A DNA stretch of 64,000 nt from Crystallibacter degradans (lineage in GTDB: Bacteria > Actinomycetota > Actinomycetes > Actinomycetales > Micrococcaceae): NCBI RefSeq assembly GCF_012952295.1, contig NZ_JABBCH010000012.1, positions 1 through 64,000 on the forward strand, written 5' to 3'. Below the pieces are notes generated by a model. That model was not told the DNA's origin. It did no database searches and saw only the letters and a list, made by a program, of their open reading frames with translations. The stretch's first letter is position 1, and each line of letters starts with the position of its first letter. Below are positions 41,837 through 49,299 of the stretch, piece after piece. The translations under genes and the position numbers were made by a program.

Positions 41837-42325
41837 ATGTCCGCACACACGACGACCAGAGGCAACGACGCCGACCTGGCCGAGAACACAAACGGGGCCC
41901 AGCGTCTCCACACCACTGAGCTGGCCAACGAGATCGAGTTCCTCACGGCCCGGGCCCGGTCCCTGGGGTCAGGACGGGCCAACAATATGCTTGCGGAGCT
42001 GGATTTGAAGGTCCGCTCCTATTCGGTCCTCTCCCTCGCGTGCAGCGGCCAGAATCCTTCACAGCGCGAACTGGCGGACTTCCTGAGCCTGGATCCCAGC
42101 CAGATCGTCGCCCTGGTGGACCAACTTGAGCACCGCGGTGCAGTCGCCCGCGAAACGGACCCGCGCGACCGTCGCTCCAAGGTCATCGTGGCCACAACAG
42201 CGGGCCGGAGCCTCTACAAGCGGGCCGAAGCGATTATCCGCCGCTCGGAGGACCAGTCCCTGTCAACGCTGTCGCTGCAAGAACGCGAAACCCTCCGCGA
42301 TCTGCTCAAGCGCATCGCGTTCTAG
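41837..42325 (+). CDS. MarR-family transcriptional regulator
   Basis: This 162-aa protein has the MarR winged HTH: NPSQRELADFLSLDPSQIVA, then LVDQLEHRGAVARETDPRDR and SKVIVATTAGRSLYKRAE. GAGGAACG precedes the ATG. The divergent position and the dyad at 41775-41795 suggest it represses the SDR-amidohydrolase-ACAD-MaoC-SBP operon and itself until an acidic aromatic or CoA-type ligand binds. The ligand is inferred from general MarR behaviour. Confidence 0.9.
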   Translation: MSAHTTTRGNDADLAENTNGAQRLHTTELANEIEFLTARARSLGSGRANNMLAELDLKVRSYSVLSLACSGQNPSQRELADFLSLDPSQIVALVDQLEHRGAVARETDPRDRRSKVIVATTAGRSLYKRAEAIIRRSEDQSLSTLSLQERETLRDLLKRIAF

Positions 42326-42340
42326 GCAGTTCCACCTCCA

Positions 42341-42379
42341 GAAAGCGCCGGCCTCCCCATCGGGATGGCCGGCGCTTTC
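42341..42379. terminator. Bidirectional terminator between marR and the ABC ATPase gene
   Basis: GAAAGCGCCGGCC (42341-42353) pairs with GGCCGGCGCTTTC (42367-42379), a 13-bp perfect stem with T-rich flanks on both strands. The converging stops are at 42325 and 42397. Confidence 0.9.
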
Positions 42380-42396
42380 TGTTGTGGAAGGGCGTA

Positions 42397-43287
42397 TCAG
42401 GCCGCGCCAGAACCTGCACTGGAATCAGTCTGAACCGCAGCGGCGGGGCTATGGCCCTGCTTGGCGAGCTGGATCTGTTCGTAGACGTGGTGGCGCAGTT
42501 CGGTAAAGCGCGGCAGCGAGCGGGTGTTCAGCTGGTCGCGCTCGTCCGGCAGGTCAATGGTCAGGTCTTCCTGGATGACCGTCGGCGAACTGGAAAGGAT
42601 GATGACGCGTTCTCCGAGGTAGACGGACTCGTCGATGTCGTGGGTGACAAACAGGACGGTGACGCCGAGTTTGCGCCAGACGGTGCGGATCAGGTCTTCC
42701 AGGTCCGCTCGGGTCTGCGCATCCACGGCCGCGAACGGCTCGTCCATGAGCAGCACCTCGGGCTGGTACGCCACGGCGCGGGCGATCGCCACGCGCTGCT
42801 GCATACCGCCGGACAGCTGCCACGGGTAGGACTGCGGCACGTGGGACAGCCCGACTGCTTCCAGGGCGTCATCGACAAGCTTGTCCCTCTCCGCCCGCGG
42901 CACGCCCTGGTTCTTCAGCGGCAGCTCGACGTTCTCGCGCACCCGCATCCAGGGGAAGAGGGAGCGGCCGTATTCCTGGAACACGACGGCCATCTTCTTC
43001 GGCGGCCCGGAGACGGGCGTGCCGTTCAGCAGCACTTCGCCCTCGGTCGGGGCCATCAGCCCGGAGATGCACTTCAGGAGCGTGGTCTTGCCGGAGCCGG
43101 ACGGGCCGACCAAGCAGGCCAGTTCGCCGGCCTTCAGGTCGAAGGTCAGGTTCCGGACGGCCTCGATGTCGCCACCGTCGGTCTTGTAAACCTTCTTCAG
43201 GTTGCGGACCGAGAGCATAGCCTCGTTCCCCGGCAGGGTCTTGCCCGCCGGGGCCGGGGTGGTTCCGGGAGTTGTTTCAGACTGCAT
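42397..43287 (-). CDS. ABC transporter ATPase (SsuB/TauB-like)
   Basis: This 296-aa ATPase has Walker A GPSGSGKT (61-68), the ABC signature LSGGMQQR (158-165), Walker B VLLMDEP (178-184) and the switch His in THD near 215. The C-terminus carries ~35 extra residues ending in a low-complexity Ser/Ala tail. It overlaps the permease gene by 11 bp and is the last gene of the operon. It energises import of an anionic organic substrate. Confidence 0.93.
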   Translation of the reverse strand: MQSETTPGTTPAPAGKTLPGNEAMLSVRNLKKVYKTDGGDIEAVRNLTFDLKAGELACLVGPSGSGKTTLLKCISGLMAPTEGEVLLNGTPVSGPPKKMAVVFQEYGRSLFPWMRVRENVELPLKNQGVPRAERDKLVDDALEAVGLSHVPQSYPWQLSGGMQQRVAIARAVAYQPEVLLMDEPFAAVDAQTRADLEDLIRTVWRKLGVTVLFVTHDIDESVYLGERVIILSSSPTVIQEDLTIDLPDERDQLNTRSLPRFTELRHHVYEQIQLAKQGHSPAAAVQTDSSAGSGAA

Positions 43288-44050
43288 TTTCTACCTCTCG
43301 CAGGCCGTGGTACCAGCGCAGCACACGCCGCTCGGTCCACTGGAAGATGAATGACAACGCGACACCGATCAGGCCCAGGACCACAATGCCGGACCACATT
43401 TCCGGAATCGCGAAGGACCGCTGGAACTGCACGATCGTGAAGCCGAGCCCCGAGGACGAGGCGAACATTTCGGAAATGACCATCAGGATCAAGCCAATGG
43501 ACAGGCACTGGCGGATACCGGCCATAATCTGCGGCCCGGCCGAGGGAAGCACCAGGTACTTGATCCGCGCCCAGCCGTGGATGCCGTAGGTGTGGGCCGA
43601 GTCGGAGAGCACTCCGTCGATGGCACGGACACCTTCGATAGTGTTCAGCAGCACCGGCCATACGCAGCCCGAAATGATCACCGCGACCTTCATGCCGTCC
43701 GTGATGCCCATCAGCAGCATCAGCACCGGCACCAGGACCGGCGGCGGAATGGCGCGGAAGAATTCGAGCACCGGTTCCGTCAGGTCCCTCAGCCACTTGA
43801 CCGAACCAATCAACAGGCCCGCGACAATGCCGATGATAATCGCCGAGGCAACCCCGACGACCAACCGCCCGATGCTGGGCAGCACGTCCGAGAAGATCCG
43901 CTCCCCGAACCACGTCTCGGCGAACGCCTCGGCCAGCAGTGCCGGGGTTGGCACGAAGAAGTTCGTCTCCCCCAGCGTCGAGGCCCACCAGATTGCAACC
44001 AGGATCAGAGGCAGTGCCAGCAGGTATCCGAGAGTTTTCAGGAACCTCAT
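43277..44050 (-). CDS. ABC transporter permease (SsuC/TauC-like)
   Basis: This 257-aa protein has six predicted spans. The EAA loop region lies at about 162-180 (AHTYGIHGWARIKYLVLPSA) with the conserved glycine. It overlaps the upstream permease gene by four bases (ATGA). Two different permease genes in one operon imply a heterodimeric channel, less common than the usual homodimer in this family. Confidence 0.92.
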   Translation of the reverse strand: MRFLKTLGYLLALPLILVAIWWASTLGETNFFVPTPALLAEAFAETWFGERIFSDVLPSIGRLVVGVASAIIIGIVAGLLIGSVKWLRDLTEPVLEFFRAIPPPVLVPVLMLLMGITDGMKVAVIISGCVWPVLLNTIEGVRAIDGVLSDSAHTYGIHGWARIKYLVLPSAGPQIMAGIRQCLSIGLILMVISEMFASSSGLGFTIVQFQRSFAIPEMWSGIVVLGLIGVALSFIFQWTERRVLRWYHGLREVENAV

Positions 44051-44889
44051 ACGATCACCTCCGAACGGATCGAGGAATGCCAGGACAGGGTCTTGCGTTC
44101 GATGAAACGCATGACCAGATTGATGACGACGCCGATCAGGCCCGTCGCGAGTACCAGCGCGTACATCCCCGAGATCGCGCCACCGGACTGGGCCAGGGCA
44201 ATCTCGCGGCCCAGTCCCGGGGAACCGATCACCAGTTCGGCGGTGATCGCCAGGATCAGCGCCACGGAAGCGGCCAGGCGGATGCCGGTCATCAGGTACG
44301 GCAGTGCCGTCGGGAACACGACGTGGCGGACCCGGGCCATGGCGCCCAGTCCGTAGGACTTAGCGGTCTGCATCGCCACGTTGTCCACATCGGCCACACC
44401 GTAGAGCACCTGGATGAAGACCTGCCAGAACGAAGCGTAGACCACCAGCATCAGGGTTGATTCGATCTTCACGCCGAACAGCAGCACGGCCAGCGGGATC
44501 AGCGCCACCGAAGGGATCGGGCGGAGGAACTCCACGGTCGAGTTGGTGAACTTCCGCAGGAACATCGACGAACCGATAATGAAGCCCAGCACCACGGCCA
44601 GCACGATCGACATCACCAGGCCGATCGCCCAGGCCAACATGGTTTCGCCGACCGCTACCCAGAACGCCGTCAAACCAAAATCGGTGATCAGTGCCGCGAT
44701 GACCTCACTGGCCGGTGGCAGGAACCGCGGCTCAACGATGCCCACGCGTGGGATCAGCTCCCACAGCAGCAGGAACCCGACAATGCCCGCTATCCCGAGC
44801 AACTGCTTCGTCGGCACCTTCTTTGCCGGCTGCTTTCTGGCGCTCGGGATGGGCGCGGCGCTGTTGGTTGTTACGGCTTCTTGTGTCAT
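44047..44889 (-). CDS. ABC transporter permease (SsuC/TauC-like)
   Basis: This 280-aa protein has an extended cytoplasmic N-terminus (about 28 residues, basic) and six spans. The EAA loop reads AKSYGLGAMARVRHVVFPTA. It is a diverged paralogue of the next gene and overlaps both neighbours by four bases. Together they would make the membrane channel for the SsuABC/TauABC-type system. Confidence 0.92.
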   Translation of the reverse strand: MTQEAVTTNSAAPIPSARKQPAKKVPTKQLLGIAGIVGFLLLWELIPRVGIVEPRFLPPASEVIAALITDFGLTAFWVAVGETMLAWAIGLVMSIVLAVVLGFIIGSSMFLRKFTNSTVEFLRPIPSVALIPLAVLLFGVKIESTLMLVVYASFWQVFIQVLYGVADVDNVAMQTAKSYGLGAMARVRHVVFPTALPYLMTGIRLAASVALILAITAELVIGSPGLGREIALAQSGGAISGMYALVLATGLIGVVINLVMRFIERKTLSWHSSIRSEVIV

Positions 44890-45860
44890 GGCAGCAGCTC
44901 ATCCAGGTTCGGGGCCTCGCTCAACGTGCCGTACTTTGCGGCCGCTTCGCCGAGCGCCTGGGCCGCTTCACGGCTGAACTCCGGGCGGTACTCCGGCAAG
45001 GTCAGCTCCGCGAGGGTTTCAGCATCGATTTCGGTGTAGGTTCCGACAATGTCGCGGACTTCTTGCGGGTTCTCCTGCGCGTATTCAAGGGACTTATTCA
45101 TGGCCCTGGTGAACTTCTCCACCAGCTCCGGCTCGCCCTGAACCTTTTCGGAAGTTGTAAAGTAGCCGGCAATGTCGAGCTCCGGGTGCATTTCCGTGAA
45201 GTTCCACGACACCACACGGGCTCCCTCGGACCGCGCCTGGGTTAGGAACGGATCCAGGATCCACGCGGCATCAACCTGCCCATTTTGGAGCGCGGCGGGA
45301 GCATCGGGGAAAGCGACTTCCACGAAGTCGATGTTGTCTGGATTGCCGCCGTCCTGCTCGACCACGTGCTTGATGGTCGTATCGCCGATATTCGAGAGGT
45401 TGTTGACCGAAACGGTCTTGCCTTCGAGATCCGCTGCGGACTGAATGTCGGAATCCTCAGGAACGACTACGGCGCCGAAGCCCGCTCCTTCCTCACCGGT
45501 GGTGGAGGCCCCATTGGCAACGAACTGCAGGTCCAGCCCTTTGTCATTCGCTACCATGACCGAGATCAGGTTGGAGAAAGCGAAGTCAAAACTGCCGCTG
45601 ACCACGCCGGGAACGATCGCGGCTCCGCCGGTAGCGGTCTGCAGATCCAGCTCGAGGCCTTCTTCGGCGAAGAAGCCCTTCTCATCACCGAGCCAGATGG
45701 GCGCCGTATCTACAATGGGGATTACCCCGACGGAGATCTTGGTCAGTCCGCCGCTACCGGCGGGCGCCTCGGACCCGCCGCCGCTCGGGGAGCCACTGCC
45801 ACAGGCAGAGAGGGCGAGCACTGAAACTGCGGCCACGAGCGCGGTCAGTCTGCGTTTCAT
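44886..45860 (-). CDS. SsuA/NMT1-type ABC substrate-binding lipoprotein, transporter-operon copy
   Basis: This 324-aa protein has a lipoprotein signal (MKRRLTALVAAVSVLALSAC, Cys20) and a Gly/Ser linker. GFFAEEGLELDLQTATGGAA and FSNLISVMVANDKGLDLQFV fit the same binding-protein group as 37105-38094. It is the first gene of the operon and overlaps the permease by four bases. Identity to the other SBP is clear in the fold-defining parts but low elsewhere, so the two may bind different ligands. Confidence 0.9.
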   Translation of the reverse strand: MKRRLTALVAAVSVLALSACGSGSPSGGGSEAPAGSGGLTKISVGVIPIVDTAPIWLGDEKGFFAEEGLELDLQTATGGAAIVPGVVSGSFDFAFSNLISVMVANDKGLDLQFVANGASTTGEEGAGFGAVVVPEDSDIQSAADLEGKTVSVNNLSNIGDTTIKHVVEQDGGNPDNIDFVEVAFPDAPAALQNGQVDAAWILDPFLTQARSEGARVVSWNFTEMHPELDIAGYFTTSEKVQGEPELVEKFTRAMNKSLEYAQENPQEVRDIVGTYTEIDAETLAELTLPEYRPEFSREAAQALGEAAAKYGTLSEAPNLDELLP

Positions 45861-45904
45861 TTTCTACTCCTTAGTGATCCCTGAGAGACCCGGGAAAACC
45901 TGAA

Positions 45905-45929
45905 TGTTCGCGCAACGAACAAATGTTCA
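45905..45929. promoter_or_regulatory. Clustered TGTTC half-sites upstream of the ABC operon
   Basis: TGTTCG-CGCAA-CGAACA (45905-45921) is a perfect inverted repeat, and a third half-site TGTTCA follows at 45924-45929, giving also GAACA-AA-TGTTC (45917-45928). The cluster lies 45 bp upstream of the first ATG. The pattern suits an IclR-, LysR- or TetR-type operator and differs from the MarR dyad at 41775. Confidence 0.55.
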
Positions 45930-46262
45930 CTCATTAGTCTGCGCGACTCCTATTGTGACGTCAAACACATCACTTCATCGTTATAGACACGATACTCGGT
46001 GACGCACCTACTCGGCATTGAATTGAAGTTTTCAACGAATTGTGAAGCGAGATACCAAACGGGAACCCGTTACCCTCCGGCGCCGGGACTGGCCCATCCG
46101 GCGAGTCCTGGACGTGACTAACCTGCAACGGGATGGTGACCGGAAATCCGTTTGTGGCTGGTTCTTTCGCGCGTATCGTGAGTGATAACCACAGGCCACC
46201 GGCCCCTGAGCGGATGTTTAAGCATCCTCGTCCCGGCGGCATCACGTTTACAGGGGGTCAAC
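45930..46262. other. ~330-bp intergenic region between divergent ABC operon and GerMN lipoprotein
   Basis: No gene is supported. An AT-rich tract at about 45955-46060 follows the operator cluster and would suit promoters for both directions. The ORF track in this stretch shows only short, motif-free frames. AGGGGG just before 46263 is the ribosome site of the next gene. Confidence 0.5.
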
Positions 46263-47399
46263 ATGAGCAAGCAACGAGTTCTGGGGACCGCATCAGCAGC
46301 CCTGCTGCTGGCTCTGACAGCGTGCAGCCCTCCGACCGGTCAAGGCCAGTCGCCAACGGCAAATCCACCGGCGACCGTCGTAGCCGAGCCACAGGGGATC
46401 ACCCCACCCACGAATACGGCTCCCGGCCCATCGGCTCCGCCAGCGGCGTCGGCCCCACCTGCTACGGTCCCCGCGCCGACCGAGGAAACGGCTGCAGCGC
46501 CAGTCGCCCAGTCGGAAGTTTCGGTGAGGTCAGAGAACGGGGCAGGAGTTCCCTTGACGATGTATTACATCGCAGTAGAAGACGGCGGGGTCTCTGGCGC
46601 GGAGATCGGTTGCAGGGACAGCCTCATCGCCGCCTATACGGAGCCTGTCAAGACTCAGGATCATGTGAAGGCCAGCATGGAACGCCTGCTCGCTGACGGG
46701 GACAGATTGCACGGATCATCCGGACTGTACAACGCCCTCCACGAATCCGCACTGACGTACGAACGCGCCAGGATCGATGGCGACACCGTCACCGTCCACC
46801 TTTCCGGGGAGCTCAAATCCGGAGGCTCGTGCGATGACCCGCGCATTGAATGGCAACTGAGACAAACCGCAGCCACTGCCGCCGGAGTCGGGGAGGCCAT
46901 CATCCTGATCAACGGGATGCGGATTGAGGATTACCTCAGCGGACGCGGCCCCGCCGTTCCCGAAGCACCGGCGCCTGCTGCACAGGCCCCCATTACAGTT
47001 CCCTTGACCGTCTACTACATCGGGCTCGCTGGCGAGGAGACTTCAGGCGGCGGTATAGGGTGCGGCGACAGCGTCGTTGCCACCCTTACACAGCCTGTGA
47101 CGTCCACCGATCAGCTTGGGGCGAGCATCACCCACTTGTTGGCAAACAAGCAGGAGTTTCTCGGCGAGTCAGGCCTCTATAACGCGCTGAACTCCTCTGC
47201 GTTGTCCTATCAAGGCAGCACCCAGGACGGCGATACCGTGACAGTTAATCTGTCCGGCAGTGTCACGGTCCGTGGAACCTGTGACGGTCCCCGCATTGAA
47301 GCGCAGTTGGAACAGACTGCTGCCACAGCCGCCGGTGTTGCCGAAGCCGTAGTACTAGTCAACGGCATCCCCATTGAAAAACTCGTCGCCGTAAAGTAG
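46263..47399 (+). CDS. Lipoprotein with two tandem GerMN domains
   Basis: AGGGGG before the ATG at 46263 gives 378 aa. The signal ends at lipobox LTAC (Cys21), then a Pro/Ala-rich linker to about residue 90. Two copies of one domain follow: residues ~96-225 (VPLTMYYIAVEDGG, GLYNALHESAL, GDTVTVHLSGELKSGGSC, DPRIEWQLRQTA) and ~246-372 (VPLTVYYIGLAGEE, GLYNALNSSAL, GDTVTVNLSGSVTVRGTC). Each has a Cys pair that could form a disulfide. This matches GerMN; surface role unknown. Confidence 0.82.
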   Translation: MSKQRVLGTASAALLLALTACSPPTGQGQSPTANPPATVVAEPQGITPPTNTAPGPSAPPAASAPPATVPAPTEETAAAPVAQSEVSVRSENGAGVPLTMYYIAVEDGGVSGAEIGCRDSLIAAYTEPVKTQDHVKASMERLLADGDRLHGSSGLYNALHESALTYERARIDGDTVTVHLSGELKSGGSCDDPRIEWQLRQTAATAAGVGEAIILINGMRIEDYLSGRGPAVPEAPAPAAQAPITVPLTVYYIGLAGEETSGGGIGCGDSVVATLTQPVTSTDQLGASITHLLANKQEFLGESGLYNALNSSALSYQGSTQDGDTVTVNLSGSVTVRGTCDGPRIEAQLEQTAATAAGVAEAVVLVNGIPIEKLVAVK

Positions 47400-47450
47400 C
47401 CATCAGTAGGCGTGGACGGCAGGGGCGTGCAGATTTGACGCGAACAGCCG

Positions 47451-47485
47451 ACTGGCCGGAACCGTTGGGGGCAGTTCCGGCCAGT
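47451..47485. repeat. Inverted repeat copy 1
   Basis: Arms ACTGGCCGGAAC and GTTCCGGCCAGT (perfect 12 bp) around an 11-nt loop CGTTGGGGGCA. Confidence 0.9.
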
Positions 47486-47498
47486 AGGCCTTGGGGGA

Positions 47499-47533
47499 AC
47501 TGGCCGGAACCGTTGGGGGAAGTTCCGGCCAGT
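47499..47533. repeat. Inverted repeat copy 2
   Basis: Same 12-bp arms as copy 1, loop CGTTGGGGGAA. A T-run (TTTATTTTTTT) follows 5 bp downstream, so copy 2 could serve as a terminator on the plus strand. Confidence 0.9.
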
Positions 47534-47555
47534 AGTTTATTTTTTTGGGGGGGTA

Positions 47556-47590
47556 ACTGGCCGGAGCCGTTGGGGGAAGCTCCGGCCAGT
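47556..47590. repeat. Inverted repeat copy 3 with a compensatory change
   Basis: Arms ACTGGCCGGAGC and GCTCCGGCCAGT, loop CGTTGGGGGAA. Relative to copies 1 and 2 both arms changed together (A to G and its partner T to C), so the stem stays perfect. Confidence 0.9.
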
Positions 47591-47615
47591 GGTTTATGGG
47601 GTCATCGTGCGGGAT

Positions 47616-47804
47616 TTACTGCCAGGCGTGGTCTGCCCAAGCTGCATCTCGCGAGTAATCGCTCCCACTCAGGTTCCACAGATCGCCATCTTGGCCGTGG
47701 GCTCCCACGACTCCGATCTGGTCGAGTGCTGAAGCCGGGCCTTGTTCTGCGTTGCCGGGGGCCAATGGGCCCACGGGCGCCGATGTGATGCCATAGGGAG
47801 TCAT
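47616..47804 (-). CDS. 62-aa ORF overlapping the SpaB_C gene, possible second peptide
   Basis: ATG 47804 overlaps the SpaB_C stop by four bases (ATGA), which suggests translational coupling. The product is acidic with Gly/Ala/Pro-rich N-terminal half and the C-terminal AAWADHAWQ, rich in Trp, Asp and Ala. The C-terminus is reminiscent of AAWDW in the 44-aa upstream peptide. No ribosome site of its own or known family. It could be a precursor, an immunity or leader-binding peptide, or an unused frame. Confidence 0.4.
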   Translation of the reverse strand: MTPYGITSAPVGPLAPGNAEQGPASALDQIGVVGAHGQDGDLWNLSGSDYSRDAAWADHAWQ

Positions 47805-48766
47805 CGTCTTCTCTTCTCCAACAGAGCGGATTCAGTTTCCGGGGTCCAGGCGCGGGCGTAAATTCCCAAAGCCGCCTCTTCCCACATTGTGAAGCCCAAG
47901 CGGTTCATCATCAGATGCGACTGGCTGAAAGTCAGATTCTGCGCACCGCGGCTGACCCTCGATTTATCTGCCCGGTACAGGTAGGCGTCAATAGCCCGCT
48001 TCCAGCGGCGACGCCAGTTCTGCACGCTACCTTCGGCTGCCGTGGCGGCCATCAGGCGGTGCATCGGTGCGGTTTTCGGCGCCAAGGTGGCAGTCAAACC
48101 GAGCCGGGCTTTGGCAGCGCCTCTTCCAAGTTCCATTGTCGAAACGCGGAGGTGGTTGTCCCAGCAGTAATCCCAGGAGAGCCGGCGGCGGTCCGGCCAC
48201 TGCGGAGCCTTCGGCCCGTTGAGCATGGCCCAAGCCGCGTCGGAGAGCAACAGTGCGCCGAGAGCAGTGCGGCCCTGCGACTTGTTGAACCGTTGCGCTG
48301 CCCAGCTACCAAGTTCAGAAGACAGTTCAAAGACCTCTTCGGCAAGTTCGAGCCCTTCGAGCCCGCCAAATCTGTCCAGATCCGATTCCTGCACCAAGGC
48401 GACAGTTCCCAGAGTGCCGATTAGATCCGTGCTGTCCGGCGACACGACGTAGTGCTGCTGGACTCGAACTGTTGGCAGGATTTCAAGGAGCCGGTTCCGG
48501 GCCGCCAGCTCAAACCTTTGGAGGCTATCAAGGGCTGAGCGGTGGCCCAGGAACCGGACCTTTAGGTGAGGCCCCACCTCATCAACATGGTGGCTGAAGT
48601 ACCAGCGGCCCACGCCTTCGCGGCGAGCGTGGGCCACCAGTGGTGTAATCAGTTCTCCTATGACGGTTTCGGCTACGTCTTGTCTACCCGTGTAAATAGA
48701 CAGGACCCACCAGTAGCGTTTGAGACTGAGCTTTTCCGAAGAGCGTACGGCTGTCAGCTGGCTCAT
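47801..48766 (-). CDS. Stand-alone SpaB_C / thiopeptide-type bacteriocin biosynthesis domain protein
   Basis: AGGAGAAGCGC precedes the ATG at 48766, giving 321 aa. Family marks are RYWWVLSIYTGRQD at 17-30, RWYFSHHVDEVGPHLKVRFL at 54-73 and the DRFGGLEGLELAEEVFELSS block near 132-151, all typical of the SpaB_C fold. In class I lanthipeptide and thiopeptide systems this domain catalyses glutamate elimination or a cycloaddition. Here no LanB glutamylation domain, cyclase or protease is adjacent. The catalytic step is therefore open. It lies between the 44-aa peptide gene and the 62-aa ORF. Confidence 0.85.
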   Translation of the reverse strand: MSQLTAVRSSEKLSLKRYWWVLSIYTGRQDVAETVIGELITPLVAHARREGVGRWYFSHHVDEVGPHLKVRFLGHRSALDSLQRFELAARNRLLEILPTVRVQQHYVVSPDSTDLIGTLGTVALVQESDLDRFGGLEGLELAEEVFELSSELGSWAAQRFNKSQGRTALGALLLSDAAWAMLNGPKAPQWPDRRRLSWDYCWDNHLRVSTMELGRGAAKARLGLTATLAPKTAPMHRLMAATAAEGSVQNWRRRWKRAIDAYLYRADKSRVSRGAQNLTFSQSHLMMNRLGFTMWEEAALGIYARAWTPETESALLEKRRR

Positions 48767-48865
48767 GCGCTTCTCCTAGATCTGCTCGCTGGTGGTTGGG
48801 GAGGGATAGCCGTTGCCGTCCTGATTACAGGATCAGCGGGTATGCTGTTGCGGTGGGGCAGCTTT

Positions 48866-49000
48866 TTACCAGTCCCACGCAGCCGTAACGATTGCGTTGG
48901 ACTGCTGGCCCTGGTCGGCTGCCACTGCAGGAGCGGCCGCGGAGACCGCACCTACAGCAAGCAGTAGACCTGCCGTAATGCCGGCGATCTTCTTGAACAT
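48866..49000 (-). CDS. 44-aa Sec-signal-bearing peptide, putative RiPP precursor
   Basis: ATG 49000 has AAGGGGAATGAC just upstream. The first ~28 residues are a good Sec signal (MFKKIAGITAGLLLAVGAVS, with AVAA before a likely cut). The predicted mature peptide is DQGQQSNAIVTAAWDW, 16 residues with three polar Gln, Ser, Asn and Thr positions and a Trp-Asp-Trp end. It is too short for the ORF list but codes cleanly to a TAA at 48866-48868. It lies 99 bp upstream of the SpaB_C gene on the same strand, in the position of a precursor. Modification is inferred. Confidence 0.6.
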   Translation of the reverse strand: MFKKIAGITAGLLLAVGAVSAAAPAVAADQGQQSNAIVTAAWDW

Positions 49001-49049
49001 GTCATTCCCCTTCGATGTGAGTGGCAATCCATCGAGTATCGTTCCCCCG

Positions 49050-49062
49050 ACTCTTCAAGAGT
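49050..49062. promoter_or_regulatory. Perfect dyad ahead of the 44-aa peptide gene
   Basis: ACTCTT-C-AAGAGT, 13 nt, lies 50 bp upstream of the peptide start, within likely promoter DNA of the minus-strand RiPP-like operon. The divergent regulator at 49300 is a natural candidate to bind it. Confidence 0.5.
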
Positions 49063-49205
49063 TCCGCGTCACCCGGCATGCTGTCCAGTCAATGTGGGGG
49101 CAACATCATGACATGCCCTTATCGGGACGAATCACGGCGTCCATGAACGTTCTGACACTTGGTCATAACCGCGGATTCCCGCATGATTCAAGGATTTTCC
49201 AACAT

Positions 49206-49224
49206 GAGTATGATTTGAGTATGA
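49206..49224 (+). promoter_or_regulatory. Direct repeats and TATGAT box upstream of the two-headed HTH regulator
   Basis: GAGTATGA occurs at 49206-49213 and 49217-49224, 11 bp apart (one helical turn). The first includes TATGAT (49209-49214), a good -10 element. A matching -35 is weak (ATTCAA). Tandem sites one turn apart suit cooperative binding, perhaps autoregulation. Confidence 0.45.
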
Positions 49225-49299
49225 CCACTACAGTTAGGTGGCACATACCGGACATGGCAGATAGTTACACACCACAATTCATGCTTGAGGGGGCACCAG

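Noticed and set aside
47451-47590. Repeat array as a CRISPR
   Set aside because: Only three units, each a self-complementary hairpin, with 13-22 bp between them and no cas genes in the window.
47435-47788. Plus-strand frame with repeated NWPEPLGE units
   Set aside because: It is a translation of the three inverted repeats and has no ribosome site; the DNA structure explains the periodicity.
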